Assembly: GCF_000799735.1 (NCBI RefSeq)
Contig: NZ_JUHH01000001.1
Location: 930,001 to 994,000, forward strand
Length of the DNA: 64,000 nucleotides
Source: Methylotenera sp. G11
Lineage (GTDB): Bacteria > Pseudomonadota > Gammaproteobacteria > Burkholderiales > Methylophilaceae
Direction of reading: 5' to 3'
In this document: positions 35,511 to 44,286 of the stretch, piece after piece
Numbering within the stretch: the first letter of the stretch is position 1
Layout of the letters: the number at the start of each line of letters is the position of its first letter
Translations under genes and position numbers: made by a program
Notes under the pieces: generated by a model
Told to the model about the DNA's origin: nothing
What the model saw: the letters and a program-made list of their open reading frames with translations, nothing else
The model's database searches: none

Positions 35511-36743
35511 TTATAAGCCCCTGCGTGACAAAGTCAGCGTTGCGTTGGTGCCGCCAAAACCGAAGCTGTTAGACAGCGCTGTTTCTATCTTCACATTCTC
35601 GATCGCTTTACGCACAATATTCAGACCTTCAGCCGCAGGATCAAGTGTTTCGATATTGGCAGAAGCGGCAATGAAATCATTTTCCATCATCAGCAAGGTA
35701 TAGATGGCCTCATTCACGCCAGCCGCACCCAGCGCATGGCCTGACAGGGATTTGGTTGAAGCAATCGCCGGATTCTGTTTCAGGCCGTTTTCTCCGAATA
35801 CTTCACGGATCGCTTCCAGTTCCTTCACATCACCTACAGGCGTACTTGTACCATGGGTATTGATGTAATCAATTTTGCCTTCAACGCCTTCCAGAGCCAG
35901 TTTCATGCAGCGCACAGCACCCTCGCCGCTTGGGGCTACCATATCGTAACCATCAGAAGTGGCGCCATAACCCACCACTTCGGCGTAGATTTTTGCACCA
36001 CGCGCTTTAGCGTGCTCGTACTCTTCCAGCACCACAATACCGCCGCCGCCGGAAATCACAAAACCATCACGGTTAGCATCATAAGTACGCGAAGCTTTGT
36101 CTGGCGTATCGTTATATTTACTGCTCAAGGCACCCATCGCATCAAACAGGAATGACATGGTCCAGTGCTCTTCTTCTGCACCACCGGCAAAAATCACATC
36201 CTGCTTGCCGAGCTGGATCTGCTCGACACCAGCGCCGATACAGTGTGCGCTGGTGGAACAGGCTGAACTGATACCGTAATTGATACCCTTGATTTTAGCG
36301 CCTGTAGCCAGGCAAGCCGCTACACCGCTGGACATGGTCTTGGTCACCATGTATGGGCCAACGCGCCGAATGCCCTTTTCAGCCAGCGTGTCGGTAGCTT
36401 CCAGCATGCTTTCAGTTGAAGTGCCGCCGGCACCGACGATCAGGCCGGTACGTACATTGGACACCAGCTCTTCCGGCAGGGTCGCATCTGCGATCGCTTC
36501 CTGCATTGCCAGCCAGGCATAGGCATGGCCTTTTGCCATAAATCGCAGCAATTTACGATCGATGAGTTCTTCAATATTCAGGTTCTTGATCGAACCGGCC
36601 ACGTGAGAGCGTAGTCCACGCTCTGCATACTCAGGCTGATAAGTGATACCTGATCGACCATGACGCAGGCTGTCTAAAACCTCGGCTTTATTGTTTCCCA
36701 GACTGGAAACAATCCCTATCCCAGTAATAACGACACGACGCAT
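35511..36743 (-). CDS. fabB: Beta-ketoacyl-ACP synthase I
   Basis: Elongates acyl-ACP chains, and with FabA makes unsaturated fatty acids. The 410-residue thiolase-fold protein has the nucleophile Cys162 in [11 protein letters not shown], catalytic His297 in [11 protein letters not shown] and His336 in [12 protein letters not shown]. The FabB rather than FabF assignment rests on pairing with fabA, which starts 77 bp upstream in the same direction. Length is normal. Confidence 0.93.
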   Translation of the reverse strand: MRRVVITGIGIVSSLGNNKAEVLDSLRHGRSGITYQPEYAERGLRSHVAGSIKNLNIEELIDRKLLRFMAKGHAYAWLAMQEAIADATLPEELVSNVRTGLIVGAGGTSTESMLEATDTLAEKGIRRVGPYMVTKTMSSGVAACLATGAKIKGINYGISSACSTSAHCIGAGVEQIQLGKQDVIFAGGAEEEHWTMSFLFDAMGALSSKYNDTPDKASRTYDANRDGFVISGGGGIVVLEEYEHAKARGAKIYAEVVGYGATSDGYDMVAPSGEGAVRCMKLALEGVEGKIDYINTHGTSTPVGDVKELEAIREVFGENGLKQNPAIASTKSLSGHALGAAGVNEAIYTLLMMENDFIAASANIETLDPAAEGLNIVRKAIENVKIETALSNSFGFGGTNATLTLSRRGL

Positions 36744-36819
36744 TATCGTGCACTCCTAATAAATTAATCAATAACCGTATTTTAACTTAAGTGTTTTTAA
36801 ACTTCTTGTGTTCGATAAG

Positions 36820-37335
36820 TTAAAAGTTGTCTGTACGTGTAAACAAACCAACGCGCAGATCATTTGCAACATAAATCTCGCGGCCATCAATCTGCATTGA
36901 CGCATCTGCGATGCCCATCACCAGTTTGCGCATGATGACACGTTTCAGATCGATGGTATAGGTTGCCAGCTTTGCCGTAGGCAGCACCTGCCCAGTGAAT
37001 TTGACTTCGCCCGCACCCAAAGCACGGCCACGGCCAGGACCGCCCATCCAGCCCAGGTAAAAACCAACCAGTTGCCACATCGCATCCAAACCTAAACAGC
37101 CGGGCATCACCGGATCACCGGTAAAATGGCAGTCAAAAAACCACAGATCAGGATTGATATCGAGTTCCGCAACAATCTGGCCATTGCCGTACTTGCCGCC
37201 TTCTTCAGTAATTGAAACAATACGATCAAACATCAGCATAGGTGGCAATGGCAATTGGGCATTCCCTGCACCGAACATTTCACCACGGCCGCATTTGAGT
37301 AATTCTTCTTTTGTAAAGCTATTTTGTCTTTGCAT
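36820..37335 (-). CDS. fabA: 3-hydroxydecanoyl-ACP dehydratase/isomerase
   Basis: Dehydrates 3-hydroxydecanoyl-ACP and isomerises the product to the cis-3 form, the branch point to unsaturated fatty acids. The 171-residue hot-dog-fold protein has the catalytic His70 in [18 protein letters not shown] and Asp84, the same residues as the E. coli enzyme. It is the first gene of the fabA-fabB operon. The 291-bp region upstream is shared with the divergent mxaR operon. Confidence 0.96.
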   Translation of the reverse strand: MQRQNSFTKEELLKCGRGEMFGAGNAQLPLPPMLMFDRIVSITEEGGKYGNGQIVAELDINPDLWFFDCHFTGDPVMPGCLGLDAMWQLVGFYLGWMGGPGRGRALGAGEVKFTGQVLPTAKLATYTIDLKRVIMRKLVMGIADASMQIDGREIYVANDLRVGLFTRTDNF

Positions 37336-37534
37336 GATTTTATTTCTTTAATCGTTTTCTGAACTGGTTTTTGCTTTTATTTAAAAGTCGCGAAAAACCG
37401 ATAAACTTGATTTAATCTGTAAATTTAATCTAACTTACGCTATTTTCGCTGGAAATCAATTTTTACGAAAGCACTATTCACACTTAAGCTGCGTTTTACC
37501 ATTTTTTCAAACAATTTAAAATAAATATGCACAA

Positions 37535-37580
37535 GGGGGTATACAGATCTGTTTACCCCCGGTAAAAAAACGTTTACTAT
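37535..37580 (+). promoter_or_regulatory. 26-bp palindrome overlapping a candidate mxaR promoter
   Basis: 37535-37560 is a dyad with two 13-base arms (GGGGGTATACAGA and TCTGTTTACCCCC) that pair with one mismatch and no spacer. Its right arm contains a possible -35, TTTACC (37552-37557), followed after exactly 17 bases by a possible -10, TACTAT (37575-37580), about 45 bp before the mxaR ATG. A regulator bound here would cover the promoter. The bound protein is not known. Confidence 0.5.
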
Positions 37581-37626
37581 GCACCTAGCTTAAATTCAAC
37601 TATTTATAAAAATACGGGAAATTTCA

Positions 37627-38643
37627 ATGAGTGACGCACAACTAGCCGACTGGCGCGATCTCGCGCTGACCTTAGAAACAGAAGTGAACAAAGTAGTCGT
37701 GGGGCAGCATACTCCCGTGCGCCTGATTACCACTTCAATTTTTGCACGTGGCCACGTATTGCTTGAAGGTGACGTCGGCGTCGGCAAAACAACCCTGCTG
37801 CGCGCATTCACCCGCGGTATCGGCGGCGGTTACCAGCGTATTGAAGGCACCATCGACCTCATGCCTAACGACCTGGTTTACCACACCTACCTTGGCGAAG
37901 ACGGCAAGCCTCACGTCAGCGCCGGCCCATTGCTGATGTCGGGCGAGAACCTGTCGGTGTTCTTCTTCAACGAAATCAACCGTGCACGCCCTCAGGTACA
38001 CTCCCTGCTGCTGCGCGTGATGGCCGAACGCAGCCTGTCTGCATTCAATGCCGAGCACTACTTCCCGCATATGATCGTGTTTGCGGACCGCAACCAGGTT
38101 GAAAAAGAAGAAACTTTCGAAATCCCGTCCGCAGCGCGTGACCGCTTCATGATGGAGATCCCGATTGTCGTACCGAGCGATGATGACATCATGCAGGCAC
38201 TGGTATTTGACACCAAATTCCATAACGTGGATGCGCTGGTTGATACGGTTAAAGCGGATATTCTACAGTTTGATGAGCTGAATGGTTTTTCCGGCATCCT
38301 GCAAAACAGTATTGAAGCCAGCGACACGCTTAAAAAATATGCACTGAACCTTTGGAAAGCGACCAAAGCACCGCTTGATTACGGCGTAAAAGTATCCGGC
38401 GTAGACATGAATCGCCTGGTACTTTCCGGCGCCAGCCCACGTGGCATGAGCATGATGCTGCGTGCAGCACGCGTAAATGCATGGCTGAACAACCGCAGCG
38501 CAGTATTGCCGGATGATATCCACGCAGTGTTCCATTCCACGATTGCGCACAGGCTTGTATTCAGCCCTGTATATGAAATGCGCCGTACAGAAATCGCACG
38601 TGAAATGCTATCTGGCATTATTAATGCCGTTTCTGCACCTTAA
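37627..38643 (+). CDS. mxaR: MoxR-type AAA+ ATPase, MxaR
   Basis: A 338-residue AAA+ ATPase of the MoxR family, chaperone-like proteins that act with von Willebrand A domain partners. Walker A is GDVGVGKTT (48-56), Walker B FFFNEINRARP (about 116-126), and the sensor segment AARDRFMMEIPI follows. It is first in the order R-S-A-C-K-L, all plus strand and closely spaced, identical to the mxa accessory genes of methylotrophs, which are needed for active methanol dehydrogenase. The structural genes mxaFJGI, usually upstream, are absent here. Confidence 0.9.
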   Translation: MSDAQLADWRDLALTLETEVNKVVVGQHTPVRLITTSIFARGHVLLEGDVGVGKTTLLRAFTRGIGGGYQRIEGTIDLMPNDLVYHTYLGEDGKPHVSAGPLLMSGENLSVFFFNEINRARPQVHSLLLRVMAERSLSAFNAEHYFPHMIVFADRNQVEKEETFEIPSAARDRFMMEIPIVVPSDDDIMQALVFDTKFHNVDALVDTVKADILQFDELNGFSGILQNSIEASDTLKKYALNLWKATKAPLDYGVKVSGVDMNRLVLSGASPRGMSMMLRAARVNAWLNNRSAVLPDDIHAVFHSTIAHRLVFSPVYEMRRTEIAREMLSGIINAVSAP

Positions 38644-38654
38644 TAAAATAAAAC

Positions 38655-39518
38655 ATGACTCTACCACTCATCAAGTCTTTTGATTACCACATAGGCTGGC
38701 GCTCACGCGGGCGCAACCCCGGCCGCCATGCCAGTACGCAACGCGGCATGGGCATGGAGTTTCGCGGGCATACCACGCTGCTCTCATACCCTGACCCGCG
38801 CCGCATCGATATTCGCCAGACGATCCGCGATCCGCTGGAGCAAGTCTATGTACGCCTGTTCAACCAGAAAAGTGCCACGCCTGTATTTGTAATCTGCGAC
38901 TTATCAGGCAGCATGAATTTCGGCGCAAAAAAACGTAAAATCAAGCTTGCCGCTGAAATCGCGGAATCGGTAGCGCAGTCGGCCAGCGAACATCATGACC
39001 CATTCGGCTTTATCGGTTTTGACGAAAAAGTACGTGAAGACTGGATCAGCACGACCTCATTCAAATCACATCACGCGATTGCAATGGCGGAATCACTGAA
39101 AGACTTCCACCCGGCACCGGTTGACTGCAAAGGCATTACCGAAGTCTACCGCTACCTGCCACGTGAGCGCTCGCTGGTATTTTTAATCTCGGACTTCCAC
39201 ATGCCGAACGAAGTGCTGGAAGAAGGGCTATCCAACCTGCTGCGCCACCACATCGTACCTGTCGTGCTGTGGGATGCCGCCGAATACAGGAACCTGCCTG
39301 AATTTGGCCTGGCCAATGTCACGGATGCAGAAACCGGCGAGAAACGCACCTTGTTCATCCGTAAGGAATTACGCGAAAAAATCGTGCAATCCTTTGAGAA
39401 CAGACGTAATGAAATATATGAATTATTCATGCGTTTTGATATGCCGCCTTTTTACGTTGAGGGCGAGTTCGATGCAGATGCACTTACAGAATACTTTCAC
39501 CAATTTGTAGCGGCTTAA
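38655..39518 (+). CDS. mxaS: DUF58/vWA protein MxaS
   Basis: A 287-residue DUF58-type protein with the signature RSRGRNPGRHASTQRGMG near the N-terminus (about 17-34) and a vWA fold with a MIDAS-like motif CDLSGSMNFG (Asp82, Ser84, Ser86). No signal peptide, so it is cytoplasmic and likely a client or partner of the MoxR ATPase encoded 12 bp upstream. Position in mxaRSACKL supports the name. Confidence 0.87.
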   Translation: MTLPLIKSFDYHIGWRSRGRNPGRHASTQRGMGMEFRGHTTLLSYPDPRRIDIRQTIRDPLEQVYVRLFNQKSATPVFVICDLSGSMNFGAKKRKIKLAAEIAESVAQSASEHHDPFGFIGFDEKVREDWISTTSFKSHHAIAMAESLKDFHPAPVDCKGITEVYRYLPRERSLVFLISDFHMPNEVLEEGLSNLLRHHIVPVVLWDAAEYRNLPEFGLANVTDAETGEKRTLFIRKELREKIVQSFENRRNEIYELFMRFDMPPFYVEGEFDADALTEYFHQFVAA

Positions 39519-39535
39519 TTTAAGTAAGAATCACT

Positions 39536-40540
39536 ATGAAAAAATCCATTCGCCAATATGCACTGATACTGTTCATGTGCATGTCTCCATTAACGGCATT
39601 CGCTCTGGACAGCCAGGAGCTGCCGGATGTTAAAGAAGGCATCGTCACGATTGAAACCAAAGACCCGGTAAAACTGGTTGGTTACACCGTGGGAGACGTC
39701 ATAGAGCGCGAAGTCACCCTGACCATCAAAGCCCCCTACAAACTGATTGACACTTCACTGCCGATCCCGGGTTACGAAAAACGCTACAGAGGGCAATTAA
39801 TCGGCATTGAGCTTAAAAGCATCAATCACGTAAAAAAAGAATCCAAAAAACAGACGGTTCACCACATCAAGCTCGCCTATCAGGTATTTACCAATAACGT
39901 TGTGGCAAAAAATGCCGCATTAGGGCCCGAATACCTGAACCTGATCAATGCTACCGATAAAAAGGAACTGGTGAAATATCGCGTACCCAGCCTGACTATC
40001 GCTATTTCACCGATTGCCATCTTCGGCCAGGTCAAGGTTGAAAACAACATGAGCCCGCTACTCGGCCCCCTGCTGATGACAGAAGACAAAGAGATGCGCT
40101 ACCTGAAAATTTCACTGGCAGCGATTGCGCTGAGCCTGATCGGTTTGCTGTATATCCTGGGTAAAAGCGCATGGCTCCCGCGCATGGGCGGCGCTTTTGC
40201 CAAGGCTTACCGTGCCGTGCGTAAAACCGGCAATACTGATGAAGGCATAAAACAGGCGATTTCAACCCTGCATCAGGGCTTGAATACGACGGCGGGCATG
40301 AGCGTTTTCAGCGACAATTTATCTGCTTTCCTGCACAACCATCCTGATTTTTACCCGATCAGAACCGAGATAGAAGAGTTTTTCGGCTTATCCCGCCGCG
40401 TTTATTTCGAGCCTTCTTACAAGCTGGAAGGCGAACATACTGCAGACCAGAATCCCCATCAATGGCTGACCCGCTTTGCACGCCACTGCCGCGACTGCGA
40501 GCGCGGCCTGATTCCGGAACCGATGAAAGCAGGAGCATAA
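39536..40540 (+). CDS. mxaA: Methanol dehydrogenase maturation protein MxaA
   Basis: A 334-residue protein with a signal peptide (about 1-23), a beta-rich periplasmic domain (about 24-180), one transmembrane segment (about 189-210, LKISLAAIALSLIGLLYIL) and a cytoplasmic C-terminal part with HCRDCERGL. In characterised methylotrophs MxaA is required for calcium insertion into methanol dehydrogenase. It is linked to mxaS by 17 bp and to mxaC by 3 bp. Confidence 0.85.
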   Translation: MKKSIRQYALILFMCMSPLTAFALDSQELPDVKEGIVTIETKDPVKLVGYTVGDVIEREVTLTIKAPYKLIDTSLPIPGYEKRYRGQLIGIELKSINHVKKESKKQTVHHIKLAYQVFTNNVVAKNAALGPEYLNLINATDKKELVKYRVPSLTIAISPIAIFGQVKVENNMSPLLGPLLMTEDKEMRYLKISLAAIALSLIGLLYILGKSAWLPRMGGAFAKAYRAVRKTGNTDEGIKQAISTLHQGLNTTAGMSVFSDNLSAFLHNHPDFYPIRTEIEEFFGLSRRVYFEPSYKLEGEHTADQNPHQWLTRFARHCRDCERGLIPEPMKAGA

Positions 40541-40543
40541 GGC

Positions 40544-41533
40544 ATGGTTTTTTCCCACCCATGGCTGCTGTGGCTGCTACCCTTGGCGACCCTTCCGCTG
40601 CTGCTGCAGCGTGCGCATGCCAGGCACTATTCCTGGGTCGACATGCTGCCCAAAGACCCTTTATCGGATTTAATCGGTCTTATCTTGAAAATATTGGCAG
40701 TGCTGACCCTGGTTTTTATCATCCTGGGCCTGGCTGCACCGCACACCACCGAGACCAAAGTAGAACGCGTCGGCGTAGGCGCACAAATCGCCTTGGTACT
40801 CGACCGCAGCGCCAGTATGGATGACCCGTTCTCGGGCACCACCAGCGCCGCCGGCAACACCACCGTGGGCGAGACAAAATCGGTCGCTGCGGCAAGGCTG
40901 ATTACCGAGTTTGTAAAATCACGCCAGCAGGACATGTTCGGCATGATCACTTTCAGCAACTCTGCCATGTATGTGCTGCCGCTCAGTGAGAACAAAAAAG
41001 CCGTCATCGCTGCCGTGCAGGCCACCGGCGGCAATGCGCTATTCCAGACCAATATCGGCAGCGGGCTGACCAGCAGCGCCGCCCTGTTCGACAAGATCCC
41101 GGACTCTGGTTCACGCGCGGTCATTCTGTTATCTGACGGCGCAGGCCGTGTGGACGCCAATACGCAGCAGAAGATCAAAGACTGGTTTGACCGCATGCAC
41201 ATCAGCCTGTACTGGATCGTGCTGCGCCAGCCGGGTGGCATCAGCATCTTTGACCCGAATTTCAAACCCGTTGAAGATCAGCCGTTGCCACCGGAAATTG
41301 AACTGAACGAGTTTTTTAAAACACTGAAAACGCCTTTTAAAGCTTATGAGGCCGAAGACCCCAAATCCTTGCAACTGGCGATGAATGACATTAATAATCG
41401 CGAAAAAAAGCCAATTAAATATTTTGAAAAAATACCGGGTCATGAATATTCAAATGTCTGCTTTATTATCGCAGCACTGATGATCGGCTTATTACTGGGC
41501 GTGAAACACTTAGAGGTTAGAACATGGCACTAA
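40544..41533 (+). CDS. mxaC: Membrane-anchored vWA protein MxaC
   Basis: A 329-residue BatA/BatB-like protein: two N-terminal membrane segments (about 4-22 and 44-65), a vWA domain with full MIDAS DRSAS (Asp87, Ser89, Ser91), and a C-terminal membrane helix (about 301-321). Proteins of this design form periplasm-facing complexes with MoxR ATPases. The last 10 bases overlap the mxaK start. Function in methanol dehydrogenase activation is taken from the mxa literature on the family. Confidence 0.87.
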   Translation: MVFSHPWLLWLLPLATLPLLLQRAHARHYSWVDMLPKDPLSDLIGLILKILAVLTLVFIILGLAAPHTTETKVERVGVGAQIALVLDRSASMDDPFSGTTSAAGNTTVGETKSVAAARLITEFVKSRQQDMFGMITFSNSAMYVLPLSENKKAVIAAVQATGGNALFQTNIGSGLTSSAALFDKIPDSGSRAVILLSDGAGRVDANTQQKIKDWFDRMHISLYWIVLRQPGGISIFDPNFKPVEDQPLPPEIELNEFFKTLKTPFKAYEAEDPKSLQLAMNDINNREKKPIKYFEKIPGHEYSNVCFIIAALMIGLLLGVKHLEVRTWH

Positions 41534-42102
41534 ATTCAAAAACACTGGCGACGGCTAAATTTCATCGTTTCTTTACCGTGAAAAAGCTCACATGGCTATT
41601 TGCACTCATCGCGATTATCGCCACGGCTTCTGTTGTGTATAACTTCAGTCGCATGCAGCAGATCGAAGCATTCAATCATGCGATCAGCGAAGGCAAGCCG
41701 CCAAAATCAGACCTGCAAAGTTTCGAAGCAAGATTTGCCACGGCGTACTGGCTGGCAAAAAATGAACGCTATAAGGAAGCGACGCTGCTTTTTAACAAAG
41801 CCCTCAATGGCGCTACCATCGAACAGAAAGCGGCTATTCATTACAATCTGGGCAATATCTTCTTTCTGCGTGGCCTGATCATCAATGGCACCAGCATGAC
41901 GGTACGCGATGAAGCGGAATATTTATTGCGCCAGGCAAAAACGGCCTATCTGCAATCGTTAAGGCTTGATAACTCCAACTGGGGCGCACGCCACAACCTG
42001 GATCGCCTGCTCACGATGCTGCCTGCCACACCAACGCCAGGCGTGGGTGAAAGTGACACCCCGGGCCTGATCATGGGCAATATTCCGGTTGGATTGCCTT
42101 AA
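41524..42102 (+). CDS. mxaK: MxaK accessory protein
   Basis: A 192-residue protein with one N-terminal membrane anchor (about 21-40) and a TPR-like helical part (about 60-165, AIHYNLGNIFFLRGL). It overlaps mxaC by 10 bases and lies 13 bp before mxaL. The sequence family is poorly conserved and the name rests largely on its position between mxaC and mxaL and on size. Confidence 0.82.
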   Translation: MALNSKTLATAKFHRFFTVKKLTWLFALIAIIATASVVYNFSRMQQIEAFNHAISEGKPPKSDLQSFEARFATAYWLAKNERYKEATLLFNKALNGATIEQKAAIHYNLGNIFFLRGLIINGTSMTVRDEAEYLLRQAKTAYLQSLRLDNSNWGARHNLDRLLTMLPATPTPGVGESDTPGLIMGNIPVGLP

Positions 42103-42115
42103 AGGATAGTCGGCC

Positions 42116-43108
42116 ATGCATAACTTATACAACTATTTCCGCCACCGCCGCGATGTCACGCTGCTGGCCGCCGCGCTATTGCTGCTGCTCATTGCGCTGT
42201 TCAACCCGAAAATACCGATCAAACGCGACATTTACAGCTACATGCTGATAGCCGACATCTCACAAAGCATGAATACGGTGGATAAGACCCTGAATGGCAA
42301 GCCGGTATCGCGCATGGTATTCATGCAGGATTTAATGCACAGGATGATAGGCGAACTGCCATGCGGCACCAATGTCAGCATCAGCCTGTTTGCTGGCGTG
42401 AGTGTTGCGGCACTGTATACGCCGATTGAGGTCTGCGAAAACTTTGACGCGATCAACGATACGATCGACCACCTCGACTGGCGCACAGCATGGTCTGGCA
42501 ACAGCCGTGTACGTGCAAGCATGATCACTCTGGCTAAAACCATACGCTCGTTTCCCGAGCCGGCACAGGTTGTATTCTTTACCGACGGTGAAGAAGCACC
42601 CAAGCTGCATGTATTCAACAGAACCGATTTAACCGCATTCCAGGGCGGCGAAGACTGGCTGTTCGTGGGTATTGGCTCCGATGCCGGCACTCCGATCCCT
42701 AAATTTGATGAACATAACCAGCTGATCGGCTACTGGTCAGGCGACAGCTTTGCGATGCAGCCGGGGATTGCTCAGATTTCCGAATCCAACCTCGGCGTCA
42801 GGGATGACAACGTAGCCGGCGGCACCAGTGACCGCTACCTGTCCAAACTGGATGAAGAATACCTGAAAGAACTGGCGAAGGAAGTGAACGGCCTGTATGT
42901 TCGCGGCAACAATGTGCATGACGTACTCGGTGCCATGAAAAAACAGAAACCCGTACGCAAGGACAAGGCGGGTTTTGAAATCCGCTGGTTATTGGCAAGC
43001 CTTGCCGGCATCCTGTTTATTCTGGCCTATACCCCGAAGCATCCGCTGCAGGAACTCAAAACCCAATGGCGTCATTTACTGGCACGCCGCAGACAAAAGG
43101 CGGCATAG
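42116..43108 (+). CDS. mxaL: Membrane-anchored vWA protein MxaL
   Basis: A 330-residue protein with an N-terminal membrane helix (about 15-30), a vWA domain with MIDAS DISQS (Asp47, Ser49, Ser51), and a C-terminal membrane helix (about 288-304). It is last in mxaRSACKL and is followed by a bidirectional terminator. mxaD and the tetrahydromethanopterin-linked genes that can follow are not present; tRNA genes come next. Confidence 0.86.
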   Translation: MHNLYNYFRHRRDVTLLAAALLLLLIALFNPKIPIKRDIYSYMLIADISQSMNTVDKTLNGKPVSRMVFMQDLMHRMIGELPCGTNVSISLFAGVSVAALYTPIEVCENFDAINDTIDHLDWRTAWSGNSRVRASMITLAKTIRSFPEPAQVVFFTDGEEAPKLHVFNRTDLTAFQGGEDWLFVGIGSDAGTPIPKFDEHNQLIGYWSGDSFAMQPGIAQISESNLGVRDDNVAGGTSDRYLSKLDEEYLKELAKEVNGLYVRGNNVHDVLGAMKKQKPVRKDKAGFEIRWLLASLAGILFILAYTPKHPLQELKTQWRHLLARRRQKAA

Positions 43109-43168
43109 CCTTAAGCCTTATATGGCAAAACCAAACTGATATGGATAACATGGCAATGCCGGTAAAAT

Positions 43169-43203
43169 AAAAAAGCCGAAAGCATGATGCTTTCGGCTTT
43201 TTA
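43169..43203. terminator. Bidirectional terminator between mxaL and tRNA-Gly
   Basis: AAAAAAGCCGAAAGC (43169-43183), loop ATGAT, GCTTTCGGCTTTTT (43189-43202). A-run before and T-run after make it work for mxaL (plus) and the tRNA cluster (minus). Confidence 0.9.
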
Positions 43204-43207
43204 TATC

Positions 43208-43283
43208 TGGAGCGGGAAACGAGGTTCGAACTCGCGACCTCAACCTTGGCAAGGTTGCGCTCTACCAGCTGAGCTATTCCCGC
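43208..43283 (-). tRNA. tRNA-Gly (anticodon GCC), copy 1
   Basis: A 76-base cloverleaf on the minus strand with encoded CCA. Acceptor GCGGGAA pairs with TTCCCGC; D-loop AGCTGGTAGAG; anticodon arm CAACC-TTGCCAA-GGTTG with GCC; T-loop GTTCGAACC. It is identical to copy 2 at 43486-43561. Confidence 0.96.
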
Positions 43284-43312
43284 GTATTACTTACTTTCAT
43301 TACAAAAAAATC

Positions 43313-43386
43313 TGGAGGCGCGAACCAGAGTCGAACTGGTCTAAACGGCTTTGCAGGCCGCGGCATAACCGCTTTGCTATCGCGCC
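43313..43386 (-). tRNA. tRNA-Cys (anticodon GCA)
   Basis: A 74-base cloverleaf on the minus strand: acceptor GGCGCGA/TCGCGCC, anticodon loop CTGCAAA with GCA, T-loop GTTCGACTC and encoded CCA. It stands between two tRNA-Gly copies, as cysT follows glyW in the uvrC-pgsA-glyW-cysT arrangement of many proteobacteria. Confidence 0.96.
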
Positions 43387-43446
43387 ATTATATTTCAGCA
43401 TTATAAGCCAAAATAAATCTTTAGTACGTGCCACCATTCTAACTAA

Positions 43447-43476
43447 AACGGCGAAAGCATAAATGCATTCGCCGTT
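43447..43476 (-). terminator. Hairpin after tRNA-Gly copy 2
   Basis: Arms AACGGCGAAAGCAT (43447-43460) and ATGCATTCGCCGTT (43463-43476) pair with one mismatch around a 2-base loop; on the minus strand it is followed by T residues. It resembles the hairpin at 43169-43203 and, like that one, lies just downstream of a tRNA-Gly gene. Confidence 0.6.
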
Positions 43477-43485
43477 CTTGATATC

Positions 43486-43561
43486 TGGAGCGGGAAACGA
43501 GGTTCGAACTCGCGACCTCAACCTTGGCAAGGTTGCGCTCTACCAGCTGAGCTATTCCCGC
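43486..43561 (-). tRNA. tRNA-Gly (anticodon GCC), copy 2
   Basis: A 76-base cloverleaf identical to the copy at 43208-43283, with encoded CCA. It is the first of the three tRNA genes after pgsA. Confidence 0.96.
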
Positions 43562-43652
43562 GTTGTCATTACGTTGTGTCATCGTTAAGACAGGCGCCAT
43601 TATAGAGATTTTGAGCCTCTCGTCAAGCAGAACTTACGTAATTTTCACGAGT

Positions 43653-44249
43653 TTATTTCTGCTTCATTTTCGGCATCGCCGCCCGTAAATAATAAGCCAT
43701 TGATAGCAATGTTAAAAATGCCGCAACAACAATCAGCACATGCCCAACATCTTTGGTCTTGAATATTCCCAATGCTCCCAGGTCAATATCATTCCAATAG
43801 AGTAAGAGCACAATAGCCAGCATCTGCACTGCTGTCTTGACTTTACCTATCATCGCAACGCCCACGCTGCTGCGCTGCCCCTCACCTGCCATCCACTCGC
43901 GCAGGGCGCTGATTGCAATCTCGCGCCCGATGATGATCAAAGATACGATTGCGCCCACTCGATCAAACTCAACCAGCACGATAAGCGCAGCGGCCACCAT
44001 CAATTTATCGGCAACCGGGTCCAGGAAAGCGCCAAACGAGGAGGTTTGTTTCAGGTAACGCGCAAGGTAGCCATCAAGCCAATCGGTCAACGCGGCAATG
44101 ATAAAAACGGCGGTGGCAAAGACATTAACCTGGTGAGATGGCATTTCACCTAATGTGCGCAGGTTCTCAGGCCAGTAAAATGCCCCTACAAATATAGGAA
44201 TCAATAAAATGCGTAACCATGTCAGCATGGTTGGGACATTACAAATCAT
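43653..44249 (-). CDS. pgsA: CDP-diacylglycerol-glycerol-3-phosphate phosphatidyltransferase
   Basis: Makes phosphatidylglycerol phosphate for phosphatidylglycerol and cardiolipin. The 198-residue membrane protein has four or more hydrophobic helices and the CDP-alcohol phosphotransferase signature DG-x2-AR-x8-G-x3-D-x3-D, seen as DGYLARYLKQTSSFGAFLDP and VADK (about 60-84). The start MICNVPTMLTWLRI fits known PgsA N-termini. It follows uvrC and precedes the tRNA genes, the conserved order. Confidence 0.95.
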   Translation of the reverse strand: MICNVPTMLTWLRILLIPIFVGAFYWPENLRTLGEMPSHQVNVFATAVFIIAALTDWLDGYLARYLKQTSSFGAFLDPVADKLMVAAALIVLVEFDRVGAIVSLIIIGREIAISALREWMAGEGQRSSVGVAMIGKVKTAVQMLAIVLLLYWNDIDLGALGIFKTKDVGHVLIVVAAFLTLLSMAYYLRAAMPKMKQK

Positions 44250-44286
44250 TTAAGCGCACCTCTGTTCAATAAATTGCATATCGCCG

